Positions 42,401-53,347 of a stretch of 64,000 nucleotides of DNA are shown here, piece after piece. Source of the stretch: Flectonema sp. DT1601 (lineage: Eukaryota > Euglenozoa > Diplonemea > Diplonemida > Diplonemidae). The translations under genes and the position numbers were made by a program. Under the pieces are notes generated by a model. It did not search any database. It saw only the letters and a list, made by a program, of their open reading frames with translations, and was not told the DNA's origin. The DNA lies in NCBI GenBank assembly GCA_964019425.1, contig OZ025831.1, positions 730,227 through 794,226 on the forward strand, given 5' to 3'. Numbering within the stretch: position 1 is the stretch's first letter; the number at the start of each line of letters is the position of its first letter.

Positions 42401-43063
42401 AATAAAAAAAACATTAAATAGCTGCCTGAATTCCTCGTGCAGCATCTGTGCTTGTCATTGTTGGTATGTTTCATTGTGTGTTAGTAGATCGTAGTATAGT
42501 ATTTGTAGGATTATTATTTTAAATACGATGCTTTCATTGAAAACAATAAACATCCAGAGGATCTACAAGTCAGGAAGATGATTTTGTTATTCTTTTTTCT
42601 CATTATGCACGCACGAATTTAATATCTTTTCCCACGACTCACCGCAGTAGGTGATCTTAGTATCTAATCTTTTGCGTGAATAACTAAGAAATATTTCTCT
42701 TAATTATCCTTCGCATCCTTTCATATTAATAATCTGTCTGTGGATTGGAATGTTATCAGACGCGTGGGAGTTAATATTCCACCAAAACCTTTGTTGCAAA
42801 GAAGAATAAAAGAAAACGATTACCTCTTTTTAATTCATGGCTTGACGAAACATGCCAGACTTTGACTTCTTTTTTTGATTAGTACTAAATATCTTCCTTT
42901 GATTTACTCTGCTGAGGTATCAATGTGTTATAAATAATCTCTCTCTCCAGGTTAGAATAAGAATACGTTTAGTACTCGACAACGATCCCTTATACTTATC
43001 TAAGGATGCCATGTTCTTAAATCTAATTAATAAAAATAAACTCATTAAACAGATTTTCAGCCA
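39401..43063. other. 3.7-kb gene-poor island
   Basis: The longest gene-free stretch inside the gene array. ORFs are under 100 codons and lack coding features. It holds a T run at about 39,939, an A run at 40,769-40,787, a short TA tract near 40,970, a repeat bounded by 12-bp direct repeats at 41,671-41,890, and C/T-rich DNA near 40,320-40,380. ATTTTCAG ends at 43060 before the next gene. Non-coding RNA genes could be here but none is recognised. Confidence 0.55.
41671..41890 (+). repeat. candidate SINE-like insertion with 12-bp direct repeats
   Basis: The 12-mer ACTACGGTCCGT occurs at 41671-41682 and again at 41879-41890. Between them lies about 196 bp whose right end (41808-41878) is clearly related to 52938-52985: both start CCAAC[T/C]ATTATTTG, continue with TTTGTTGTC and ACGAA, and then share an ATTGACTGAT block. 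The direct repeats look like target-site duplications and the shared right end like the tail of a dispersed family. Confidence 0.5.
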
Positions 43064-46000
43064 ATGTCGCAGGTACCAGGTCGTGACCTGGCCCTCGCGT
43101 ACAATGCTGCGTGTTCAAAGTATGGAGTGGAACCTGCTCTTGAAATAACAGTCGAATTGAGAAAGGGCGAAGATGTGGAATGTTGTTTGGCTCATCGAAC
43201 TAGGCCGCTGACGGACGCAGCAGTAGACGCTCTATCAGAAGGGTTGACAGACAATACCGTTACCTCATTAGATCTTGAAGGTAATGCAATTACTTGGAAG
43301 GGAGCTGCTTCTCTGTCAAATATTATTAAAAGAAGCAGTCTTTTAAAGACCGCTAGGCTGGGTGAAAACAGTCTCGAAGATGTTGGTTGTAAAGTTATCT
43401 CTGAAGCAGTCTCCTCATCGACTTCGCTGGAGAAGTTCGATTTGCGAGCGAATCGAATTACAGCAGTCGGGGCGGAGGCAATATCAGAGGCGCTAAAAAA
43501 GAATAAATCGATAACACAGTTGTCTCTGCAGAAAAATGCGATTGATGACGAGGGGTGCAAATACATCGCCTCTGCGTTATTTGGAAATTCAAGATTACAG
43601 TTATTGTCTCTTCGGTTTAATGATGTTAGCGATAACGGAGTCTATCAGCTTGCTGATGCTCTTCCTCATTGCAGTTTAACTTCTCTTGACTTGGGTGGGA
43701 ATCGGATTTCTTCTCTTGGCGCTGCTGCACTCGCTAAGAGCATCTCTCTTCCAAACTCAAAGTTGTTAAAACTTAACTTACGTTCTAACACATCTGGTTC
43801 TCAGGGAGTTGACGCATTTACCGAAGCACTGTGTCTACCCACATGTGCTTTAGAAGAATTGTACATCGGATTCAATGGAGTTCCTCTACCAGCTGCAATT
43901 CGCCTTCTCCGAGGTCTACTCAGCAACACGTCTCTTAGAAACCTAGATCTGCAGGGAGTGTTACTTGATTCAGAAGGTGAGAAGTCAGTGGCGGAATTAA
44001 TACAAAAGGGAACTGCTTTACGGCAGCTGGTAACAGAACTTGACTCCAACATCTCGGGTATTAACATTTGTAACGCATTACTAAAGAACACGACGCTAGA
44101 TGAACTCAGTGTGGGGGACAGTCAAGTCATCGCCACCCCTATCATTACAGAAGTTCTACGAGGGAATCGTCTTCTCAAGACGCTTCATGCTTCTGAAACG
44201 AGTGATGTCCACGCCAATCAACTCTATCGTTATATTGTGAAGCAGCGTAGTGAGTTGCCAGTAATACCTTCTACTTCTGATGAGGTTCAGAAGCAAGTAG
44301 TGGAGGTTATTGTTAATAAACTGCTCGACTTTAAGAAAATGATTATCAAATTCCGCCAAATGGGAAACTTTCTCTCAACTCCTGGGGGAACAACACCCAT
44401 TACGGAAGCCTTTACCGGTAAGGACATCGTTCACAGAGGACTTGCAACTCTTTCTCCACGAGGAGCAAGCCCTGTTAGCAATGTTGTATCCCCGAACACT
44501 GGCTGGGAGAAGGGGGGAACTCCAACAACAACTGCGGCTGCGAACACAACGCAGCGAAAACTACTCCAAACACCTGAAAAACTGAATTTAAATGCATCGA
44601 TCTCGAGTAGGTACACAACCGATTCTAATGGAGGCACACCGAGTAGACAAGAAGTTTCGTTCTTGTTAGACACGATAAAGACACTTCAGGGACAGGTACA
44701 GGATTTACAAGTTTCTCAAAAAAGAATAATATCAGAACACACGACTGAGCGCAGTCCTGTAAAGCAAGCCACAGATGTCGAAAATAACAACTTCCAGTCG
44801 ATAACGGCCTCTATTTCTGATCTCAAAACGAGTTACGAGAATATTCACATTTCTCAGCGCCAATGCGAACGTAACATCGAACACGTTGTCAGCATCCTCG
44901 GACATTGTTTGGATCTCAAAGCAGGTGAAACACTGCAAGCAGCGATTGCAAAAAATACCGATTCCTGTACAGATCTCGACTCTCGACTGAATCAAATAAC
45001 GGAAACAATCGCATCACAAGATATAACTATTAAGAGATTACGAGATGATCAGAATGAAGGATTTACTGGTGCTCATGATATGCTTCAGGGTATGCAGGAA
45101 CAGCTAAACTCACGGGAAACACGTTCGAGTTCAGGAGATACGGAATTATTAGAAAGGATTGCCAACGTGGAGGAGAGTTATCAGAAAACCAGGTCTCGAT
45201 TACAGTCAGTTGAGACTGAGTGCTCACAAGTCACGCAGTCTCAGAGTTCTCAGAGATTAAAGATTGATCAGTTTTCTAAAAAAATTGACGAACTGCACCC
45301 ATTGTCCAGCCAACAGAAGTTGCTGTCAGATCGTCTTTCGAGTGTAGAAATGCTCAACACGGATGTTGAAAGGCAGCAAAGTGTTTTATCGACAGCTGTT
45401 GAAGAACTGACTACTAAAGTTAGTACATGGTATAGTCATATTAAAGCCTTAAAGCCAAAGGTTGATGAAATACGCGATGCCGTTGAAGGTTTCGATCACG
45501 TACGCTCTCGCGTGGCTCGTTTAGAGCTCGAGACTACATCAAAGCAGCAGCAACACGAATTAGAACTAAAGAAATATCAAAAGGTTATTTCCAAATCAGC
45601 TCAAGACAATCCAAATACAACCGCACAACTTACCCTCCTCGCTGAAGAAGTTACAAAGCAGGGAGGTAACATAGACTCCTTAAAGGTGTGTACTCCCGGG
45701 GGGTTGAATATTATTTGGAACTGTATTTATCTTTGAAATATTTTATTATTTAAATATTAAAACTTACCTAACAGGGAGGGATGCAATCACTCAGAGAATC
45801 GATTACGGAGAGTAAGAACACTCAGTACGCTGGAATAGAAACCACACAGCAGCAGGTGAAGTTCCTCGCAGCGGAACTGCAGGAAGTCATTAAGCAGCAA
45901 CAGAACGATCTCGAACGGACGGCAGAGGGAATGACGATGTCAACTAGAGTGGCCGATAGCAGTGCCAGTAACTCGAGATTGTTATACACAACTCAAAATG

Positions 46001-46476
46001 GAGGATCTGTAATCACTGACTTCGGAGAAACGAGAACACAATTGCACAAAGAGTTAGCTTTATTGAGGGAGGAAACTGCTGAGGCGCAAGCTTTAACAGC
46101 CGAACTCAAACAGAGATTAGAATTAACTTCACAGACGCCATCAGGACTCGGGTGGACCAATGCAGTGGACAACCCGGCTGATGAGAAGCTTCAAAAACTT
46201 CAGTCTCGCATGGATCTCCTTGAGGAAGTTCTTAAAAGAGATCAAAAGGCTTCACTTATCGCACTCCAGGCTATCGTTGCAGAGCGCACAGGACCGACAA
46301 CATCATCACCAGGAATGCCAGTAACACCCCCTCCTGGTAATTGGTATCATGAAAGGAAGAACCAACACGCCCAACAGCAGCAGCAACAGCAACAACAACA
46401 CACTGGACCAGCTGCTTTCTCATACCCGGCGCCCACACCACTCTTTCCTGCGACGCCGCATTCTCGAGGAAGATAA
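43064..46476 (+). CDS. leucine-rich-repeat plus coiled-coil protein, one intron
   Basis: Exons 43064-45685 and 45775-46476 (1,107 aa). The 89-nt intron starts GTGTGT and ends CTAACAG, with phase 0 at the donor; splicing continues the coiled coil (NIDSLK joined to GGMQSLRES). Residues about 45-380 are ribonuclease-inhibitor-type LRRs, about 28 residues each (VTSLDLEGNAITWKGAASL, LEKFDLRANRITAVGAEAI, LTSLDLGGNRISSLGAAAL). The rest is disordered and then a long coiled coil, ending in a Gln-rich (near base 46,375) and Pro-rich tail. N-terminal LRRs followed by a coiled coil recall LRRC45, a centrosome-linker protein, but this one is longer and the match is only architectural. TTTTCAG ends at 43060, 3 nt before the ATG. 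Confidence 0.85.
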
Positions 46477-46840
46477 AAATCTCTTTTGGTGGAATTGTAG
46501 CATTGCGTTGATGTTTAACACTTGCCTTGCGGGAAGTAGCTTTAGCCAACTACATCTTGATTTGTACATACACCCTTTAGATGTTCTACTTAATAATACT
46601 AGTGGACAATGAACGACTGGTCGTTGAAATAATTAAATTTTAGAAGTAAAGAAGTTTGTACATTAACTAACTAGATCAACAACACGAGTTGTTACCTAAC
46701 TTTTTATTTGTTTTATTTGTGAACGAAAATACTATTCTTTACTACAGAAGAGAACTAAACAAGATTTAAACTACTGACGACGTCAGCTATTTAAAGTGTA
46801 TGTGTGAAATCTAATTACTTTATCTTCAGGCTCAGTAAAG
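46477..46840. other. intergenic region, no gene seen
   Basis: 364 bp AT-rich spacer. TTATCTTCAG ends at 46829, 11 nt before ATG 46841. Confidence 0.55.
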
Positions 46841-49800
46841 ATGGATAGCAGCAACTATTCCCTTCCGGATGTGCTTCATGGAGTTCCGAAGGTAACTCCG
46901 GGTGATATTGTACTTCCTGGAGAAGACGCAGCGCCTGAGGGATCAGCAAAGTACCCAAAGACTTATGGGCTACCTGAATTGGGTTTTGGTAACAACAGAG
47001 AGATCGTTCAAATCGGTAGAAGGATGAAGATTGGAGTAGTGTTCGGGGGAGGTACTGCTCCAGGATCTGTTGAACTGTTGATTGGACTTTCTAATTACTT
47101 GAAGAGATGGAACAGCACCTCATCATTTATTGGATTTAGAAAAGGTTTAAAGGGACTTATTGAAGGAGAATACGCGACCATCGACGATGTAATTATTGAC
47201 AAGCTTATTAACGAGGAAGGTTTGGGTTGTATCGGTACTGGAGTTCATAACCCAACTGGTGCTGATATACATCGTTGTGGTGAAGTCTGTCAAAGACTTG
47301 GACTCTCTGGATTGTTAGTTGTTGGAGGCACTTCTTTTATGACATTTGCGCTTCAGCTGTCAGAACACTTTGCCGATCACAATATTTCAACTGCAGTCCT
47401 CGGTACTTCCAAGCGTATGGAAGTCGCTCTTCAAAAGAGCGAATCGACAGAAATCAGTTTTGGGTTTGACTCTGTTACCAAACTCTTTTCTTTTTTGGTT
47501 GGTAACCTCTGCGCAGACGTTGCCAGCGCTCAATCTAGCTACCACATTGTCCGTCTGATGGGCGATGAAAAGAGCGGATCGTTGTCGCTGGAAGTCGCGT
47601 TAGACACCCACCCAAACGTCGTATTTATTAACGAAGAAGTCAGCCATAACAATTGGTCATTAGAAGAAGTCGTCCAAATGACGTGTGACGTAATCTGCGA
47701 ACGTGCTAAGAGTGGTAAGAACTACGGAATTATCCTTCTCCCTGAGGGACTCTTGAACTCAATTGAATCAACGAACACACTCATGGACGATATCACAGAT
47801 GTCATTAGCGAGAAGTCGATTACATCTTTCAAGGAAGTTATTTCTGCTTTGCCAGAAGCCTCTCGTATCGAAGCATTAAAACTCCCAGAATGGTTTGTTG
47901 AGCAAATTATTAAGCAGCGCAAGACTCACGTCAACGAAGTTCACACGGCTCAAATTCAGGTGGAACGTCTGTTCGGAATGCTTCTTGATAAGGAGCTGAA
48001 GAAACGTCGCAGTATGGGAACCTTCATCGGAAAATTTTCATTCCAATCACATTTCTATGGATATGAGGCTCGTTGTGCGATGCCTTCTCAGTTTGACTGC
48101 GCCTTAGCATCAGCAATCGGATGCGCTGCCGGGGCACTCTTTGAACAGAAGTACAGTGGGTATCTTGTTGGTATGCGAGGACTTTCTCGACCAGTCACTG
48201 ACTGGGAGCCAGTCGCAACTCCCTTGACCAGCATGTTGGTATACAACAGGAGAATTAAAACTGTCGAAATCGGAAACAACACCGTCCGTCTGGATGGTTA
48301 CCCGTACCAGGCACTTCAAATGCTTCGTCAGGGTTGGGTAAATGATCAATACAGATTCAGTGTTGGTACCCTCAGTGATCAAGTTTGTACTACTGCTCAG
48401 TTATCTGATTTACAACATGCACATCAAAGTGAGAAATTAATGAGACCTGAAGAGAAAGTTAAAGAGTTATTCGATGCCGTTAAGAGGCTTTCTATTCAAG
48501 AGAACTCGTTTCTGAACCAGAGACTTTCCTTTGTACCACCAGTACCCAGCGTTCTCCGCGGGAGCTGTGGTTTGGAGGAAGTTTCGATTATCAGCACCAT
48601 GCAAGATTCTGTAAAGAAGACATTACATGGATTATTCCCGTCAACTTTCACTGATACAAAAGCCTACAGAGTTGGACACAACACATCAATGCAGCCAACC
48701 TCTGCTGGCAAACCACTTCGCATTGGTGTTGTATTGTCTGGTGGACCTGCTCCTGGAGGTCACAACGTCATTTCAGGTCTTCATGACTACCTAAAGACCA
48801 GAAACATGGATTCCGTTCTATTTGGGTTCTTGAGAGGTCCCTCAGGCCTTCTCACAGGAGAGGTGTTGCGAATTAACGACAGCATTTTAAGAAACTTCCG
48901 CAACCAAGGAGGGTTTAACATGATTGGAACTTCTCGTACAAAGATAGAGTCTGTTGAGCAGTTTGAGAAAACAAAACATCAGGTCACTCGTCTCAGATTA
49001 AACGGATTAATTATTTGTGGAGGTGATGACAGTAATACGAATGCAGCACTTTTAGCAGACTACTTCGTGCGGGAAAAAGTACCTTGTCAGGTTGTTGGAA
49101 TGCCGAAAACAATTGATGCAGATCTGCGAACGGATATTCTCGAAATGTCATTCGGTTTTGATACCGCGACGAAGGCTTACTCGCAATTACTTGCAAATGT
49201 TATGCAGGATTGTCTTGTTCGTGCTGACCGCTGGCACTTTGTACGTCTGATGGGTAGATCAGCTTCTCATATTGCAGTTGAAGTTGCTTTGCAGACGAGA
49301 CCTAACTACACGGTCGTATCCGAAGAAGTAGAAAACAAACAAATTACAATCATGACAATTGTAAAAGAGATTGCTGATTTAGTATCATATCGATACAAAC
49401 ATGGGAAGCCATACGGTGTAGTTGTTGTACCTGAGGGTCTGATTGAGGTTTCAAAAGATATGAAATTATTAGTTGCTGAGTTGAATGAACTTCTTGCTAA
49501 GGGAGGAGACGTTGAGTCGCAACTCACTCCAGATTCCGCAGCCGTTTACAAAAGAGTTCCCGACTGGCTCAGAACGCAACTTCTCAGCGAACGTGACCCT
49601 CACGGAAATGTTCGAGTGTCTTTGATTGAGTCTGAGCGCCTACTCGCATCACTTGTTGGTGAAGAACTGGTTAAGAGAAACGATCCCTGCAGTAAGGACT
49701 ACAGATTCTGGTGCCACTTCTTTGGTTACCAGGGACGTTGCGCCCTCGTTTCCAACTTTGATTGCACCTACACATATTCTCTAGGACACTTAGCTGGTGC

Positions 49801-50140
49801 GTTAGTTGAAGGAGGTGCAACGGGTGTTATCGGAGCCATCCGCAACCTAACCTCGTCAACTGAAAAATGGGAGTTACTTGGAATACCACTGACATCACTC
49901 ATGAGAATTGAACGTCGTCATGGGAAGGACAAACCAGTTATTGAGAAGAAGCTCGTTGATCTAAAGGGGCAAGTCTTTTCAAAGTTCTCGAGCCTTCGTA
50001 ACGAATGGGCTGTAAATGATAGTTACCCAAGGAGGAAAGACTTAAGAGGTGGTCACTTAAGTGGTGTTCATGACAACTACCCGACTCAGACTCTGAAGAT
50101 TGAATACCCTGCAAACAACAAAATGAACTCTAAGATTTAA
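46841..50140 (+). CDS. double-length pyrophosphate-type phosphofructokinase
   Basis: 1,099 aa built of two complete PFK units in one chain. The C-terminal unit (about 625-1,090) has the PPi-PFK catalytic set: GVVLSGGPAPGG, GGDDSNTNA (about 727), PKTIDADL with both aspartates (usually TIDGDL), FVRLMGR and PEGL. The Asp in GGDDS is the marker of PPi over ATP use. The N-terminal unit (about 60-560) has the same fold order, GVVFGGGTAPGS, GFRKGLKGL, VVGGTSFMTFA, SFGFDSVTK, HIVRLMGDE and LLPEGLL, but lost the catalytic aspartates (TSKRMEVAL in place of TIDGDL), so it is probably regulatory. This parallels the separate alpha (regulatory) and beta (catalytic) subunits of plant PFP, here fused. It should interconvert fructose-6-phosphate and fructose-1,6-bisphosphate. 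No intron. Confidence 0.93.
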   Translation: MDSSNYSLPDVLHGVPKVTPGDIVLPGEDAAPEGSAKYPKTYGLPELGFGNNREIVQIGRRMKIGVVFGGGTAPGSVELLIGLSNYLKRWNSTSSFIGFRKGLKGLIEGEYATIDDVIIDKLINEEGLGCIGTGVHNPTGADIHRCGEVCQRLGLSGLLVVGGTSFMTFALQLSEHFADHNISTAVLGTSKRMEVALQKSESTEISFGFDSVTKLFSFLVGNLCADVASAQSSYHIVRLMGDEKSGSLSLEVALDTHPNVVFINEEVSHNNWSLEEVVQMTCDVICERAKSGKNYGIILLPEGLLNSIESTNTLMDDITDVISEKSITSFKEVISALPEASRIEALKLPEWFVEQIIKQRKTHVNEVHTAQIQVERLFGMLLDKELKKRRSMGTFIGKFSFQSHFYGYEARCAMPSQFDCALASAIGCAAGALFEQKYSGYLVGMRGLSRPVTDWEPVATPLTSMLVYNRRIKTVEIGNNTVRLDGYPYQALQMLRQGWVNDQYRFSVGTLSDQVCTTAQLSDLQHAHQSEKLMRPEEKVKELFDAVKRLSIQENSFLNQRLSFVPPVPSVLRGSCGLEEVSIISTMQDSVKKTLHGLFPSTFTDTKAYRVGHNTSMQPTSAGKPLRIGVVLSGGPAPGGHNVISGLHDYLKTRNMDSVLFGFLRGPSGLLTGEVLRINDSILRNFRNQGGFNMIGTSRTKIESVEQFEKTKHQVTRLRLNGLIICGGDDSNTNAALLADYFVREKVPCQVVGMPKTIDADLRTDILEMSFGFDTATKAYSQLLANVMQDCLVRADRWHFVRLMGRSASHIAVEVALQTRPNYTVVSEEVENKQITIMTIVKEIADLVSYRYKHGKPYGVVVVPEGLIEVSKDMKLLVAELNELLAKGGDVESQLTPDSAAVYKRVPDWLRTQLLSERDPHGNVRVSLIESERLLASLVGEELVKRNDPCSKDYRFWCHFFGYQGRCALVSNFDCTYTYSLGHLAGALVEGGATGVIGAIRNLTSSTEKWELLGIPLTSLMRIERRHGKDKPVIEKKLVDLKGQVFSKFSSLRNEWAVNDSYPRRKDLRGGHLSGVHDNYPTQTLKIEYPANNKMNSKI

Positions 50141-51157
50141 ATAACCAACTAATTCTCATTCCCCCAAATGATAAAAAGAATTGGTCAGCTTTCCGAGGAG
50201 AGGAGGCTCCCGAATAGAAATCACAAGCAGATTGTTAGAACTTTTATTGTAAGTTGTGCTGTGGCACTTCTTTCTCGAACGTAACGGATGTCCCTGCGCT
50301 TGTTCGCAACAAGTGTTGAGCTGTACCTGAGCGTGAGATGGCAGCAAAAAGCATTACAAAAAGAAAGAAACAGTTCCGCCTCTTCGATTTCAAATGCTAG
50401 GAATCCCTCCTAACATACGTGAACGAAAGTATTTATATTGTGCGTGCCCAAGTTTCCCATCCCCGTCATCCCGTTGGTTACAATTCAAGGGATTTCTATT
50501 TTACTTTTTATCGTAATCATCTCATTACTTTTTTATTGAAGCGTTTGTGATTCGAGTTAGTTGCTTACCTTTAGCTTATGAATTAGGAGTTGAGGAGGTT
50601 TTATTTTTAATCAAGTACTTGTGAAACCTGAAGTACAATTATGTGGCACTCAAGCTCAAGATTTCTTCTTCAAAGTCAATACTGGCTGCGGGTTTTTTGA
50701 ATAATTTTGAGAGACGGCGCTACTTGCTTTGGTTTGAGAGATTTTAGAAAGCTTCGCTAAGGTTTCCTCACAGTCGACACATGTCGATTCTCAGTGGGAA
50801 AACGTTGTGATTTACGAAACATTTCATACATGTTGTTTCCCTGTATGAACCGACATTTTTTTCGCTATTCCTTCTTAGAATCGGATGTTATAACATTGTT
50901 GCTTTTCTTTGGATGCAAACTTCCTTTCTTCTTCCCGTTTTTATTTAAATTCATTGGCTTTCATGCGGTGCCCACTGTACAACAGGCAGTTTGCCAGTTC
51001 CCGTCCCCATTTTGAATCGGGGAACGCCCCACTTATGAAAAGAATAGGAGTCATGGTTCTGCATCTTATTTCCTTTCAGATCGAGCTCATGTCATGAATC
51101 AGTTTTGCTTTAATTGCTACGAGAACTTATTATTGGAACTTAAGACAGGTGAATAAA
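50141..51157. other. 1-kb intergenic region, no gene seen
   Basis: AT-rich spacer; ORFs of 60-75 codons are unsupported. AACTTAAGACAG ends at 51148. Confidence 0.55.
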
Positions 51158-52252
51158 ATGGGTACCAATATCGAAAATGCAGGTGACCCTCGAGTCACTC
51201 TGTCCCCAGGAGCACTTTGTTTTTCAAGTGAAGCCTCACGCGATGGCAAGTCGGTTGTGTCCGCATCCCTCAAATTAAAAAGTAACGACACCAGAATGTT
51301 ACTTTTTAAATTGAAGACATCGGCACCTTACAAATATTTCGTAAAGCCTTCTTCTGGAGTAATCCTCCCAAATAAGGAGTTGGTTATTAATGGTTTGTCT
51401 TTGAATTGTTTGGGGTTGGCGTTTCGATTCTTTTGTTACTCTCAATCGAACGACAAAACAATAAAACAACAGTTCGTCCTCGAGTTGAAGTTGAAGGCGA
51501 TAAGTTTTTGATGGAAGTCAGACCCGTCACGGATCAGGAAAAGGTATGTTGTTACGATACTAGTGAATTCAACTTCACTTTAATCTCTGTAAATATTAAC
51601 TGACAACAGAAAGCCATCTCTCTCCGTACTACGAACCCTGATGAAGCCAATAGAATAATGGACTTCACACCAGATGATAAGGACCTAATCGCAAAGCTTT
51701 GGAAGCGTGAATCGAGGCCTGCGATAAAGCCGTTGCAGTTTGTTTTAATGACAGCCGCTACACTTGAGAGCATAGATTCAGTCCCTCGGTTTGCTTTACC
51801 AAAAGACCGCCACCCCGTTACAGCCACAGCAGCAGCTTCAGCTGATCCAACTCCCGAACCGGGTCAGGATGGAAAGAGTGGTAATACTCCATATTTACAT
51901 TATGTTCAAGAAAAGGAAGAGAAATGGAGGCTTGAAGATAACATTCGAGTTCTTAAACATCAGCAAGAAACTCTTGAAGAGGCCAGATCAACACTTCAAC
52001 ATGAAGAACGTTTGAAGAAACTGCGTATGTCACTTTACTTTCAGTGAATTCTTAAAAAGGATTGATGACTTACGTGGTCATATGTTGGAATCCATTTCTA
52101 TGCAATTCGATTATAATAAAAATACAGCTAAACTACCACCACTTACGGTACCGCTTCAATTCTTCATACCACTGGTCATCGTTGCGTTTGTGTTTGGAGT
52201 GTACCTCTCACGATTAGATATAGGAGACATAGCAAGTACTATCGAATTGTAA
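51158..52252 (+). CDS. VAP-like MSP-domain membrane protein, 3 or 4 exons
   Basis: ER tail-anchored contact-site protein type. Exon 1 is 51158-51392, exon 2 is 51473-51543 and exon 3 is 51610 to about 52024; introns 51393-51472 (GTTTGT...AACAG) and 51544-51609 (GTATGT...AACAG) join in frame. Residues 10-125 form an MSP domain (LKLKSNDTRMLLFKLKTSAP, YKYFVKPSSGVILPNKELVI, VEGDKFLMEVRPV), which in VAPs binds FFAT motifs. A coiled coil (LKHQQETLEEARSTLQHEER) follows. The last part, in another frame, encodes EFLKRIDDLRGHMLES and a C-terminal helix (PLQFFIPLVIVAFVFGVYLS), stop at 52250-52252. The junction is a GTATGT...TTTCAG stretch of only 20 nt (52025-52044); removing 20 nt misses the frame, removing 16 nt (52029-52044) fits. 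Start ATG 51158 follows the acceptor ending at 51148. Confidence 0.82.
52025..52044 (+). other. candidate mini-intron or frameshift in the VAP-like gene
   Basis: Twenty bases with a GTATGT donor look and TTTCAG acceptor look, exactly between the coiled coil and the membrane-anchor reading frames. A 16-nt GTCACT...TTTCAG variant restores the frame; the 20-nt one would need a 1-nt indel. Confidence 0.45.
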
Positions 52253-53105
52253 TCTAATAAGTGTGTTGACTCGCTAACTGAACGATCCCACACGTTGACT
52301 GACTGTATGTTCCGAAATTACATAATAAGTCAAAACTTCGAACATGAGCTCATCGTAGGTTGTAATTATTTCACCACATTAGATTTGGACTTTACCTGAC
52401 TATAGTGGGGCACATCGCAATTGCGAAAAGACGAAGATTAGGAAGAAGAAAGAAAAAAATATGGAAAAATGGAAAGAAAGGAAAAATAATGACAAAAAAA
52501 AAAAAAATTAAAAAAAATAGTAAAATAATAAGTAAGGTGAGTATCCGGAGGATATTTACCATTTTTCGGTTGTTCAAAAGACTCTTTTTAGCTGCCCTAC
52601 CTGTATCTAGTTGCTCCCCCTTGCTTTGCATAATATGTCTCTCGTTCTGTTGTGTTTCGTTTTCGAGCAGTGGAACAGTGGTACGAAGAACTTCGTACTT
52701 CATTGGCGGGCATTGCTTTGCTTTAAAAAGTACCACTTTTCTCTTCTTTTTATTTGTGTTGTTTCCCTCCATATGTACTTACTTGCTAACCTGTACTATT
52801 CTATTTGGTATTCTTTTTATTGAAGTAAATAAATCGGAGGAGGTAATGAATATTTTTATTTCAGTCTTTTAGTTTGATGTGACTTCGATGGCTGAGAATG
52901 GTTAGCGTTCTGAACTACACATGCTGTTCGATTCTCACCAACCATTATTTGTTTGTTGTCCCACGAATTTCTTATTGACTGATTAATATTATTACTGACT
53001 GTTCAAGTCTTGGGTTTCTCATTTATCTGATGGCAAGAAGTGGTTGTGAGTTTTGATTGATTTTCAACTGAAAAGATTTGAATTGAAGTTCTTTTCAAGA
53101 AAAAA

Positions 53106-53136
<31 letters not shown>

Positions 53137-53347
53137 GGAAATAACAATAATAATAATCTTTTGTGATGTACGGCTGGAGTGTCTTCCAGTGTTTTTAAGG
53201 AGACTGATGCAAAGTGTTTTATGTCTCTTTTTAACAGTCAACAATATTTAGATGATTTTCGAATGCTAATGACTTTGATATTCTGTTTGAGAGATCACAA
53301 GATCGACATGTCCTCACTACCTACTCACGTTCAGACACTTTATAAAT
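52253..53347. other. 1.1-kb intergenic region, A/T runs and a tRNA-like repeat
   Basis: Strongly purine-rich on the + strand at 52,440-52,540, T/C-rich after that, A runs at 53,101-53,137, and the tRNA-like repeat at 52,888-52,985. ORFs are low complexity. CACGTTCAG ends at 53334. Confidence 0.55.
52888..52985 (+). repeat. tRNA-like head plus dispersed-repeat tail
   Basis: TGGCTGAGAATGGTTAGCG resembles a pol III A box region and GTTCGATTCTC (52926-52936) a B box, but only about 18 nt separate them, too few for a tRNA. The following 52938-52985 is related to the right end of the element at 41808-41878. The arrangement fits a truncated tRNA-derived SINE. Confidence 0.45.

Noticed and set aside
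52405-52872. 155-codon ORF and its reverse-strand partner at 52392-52772
   Set aside because: Lys-rich on one strand and Phe-rich on the other because the DNA is a purine/pyrimidine tract; not coding.
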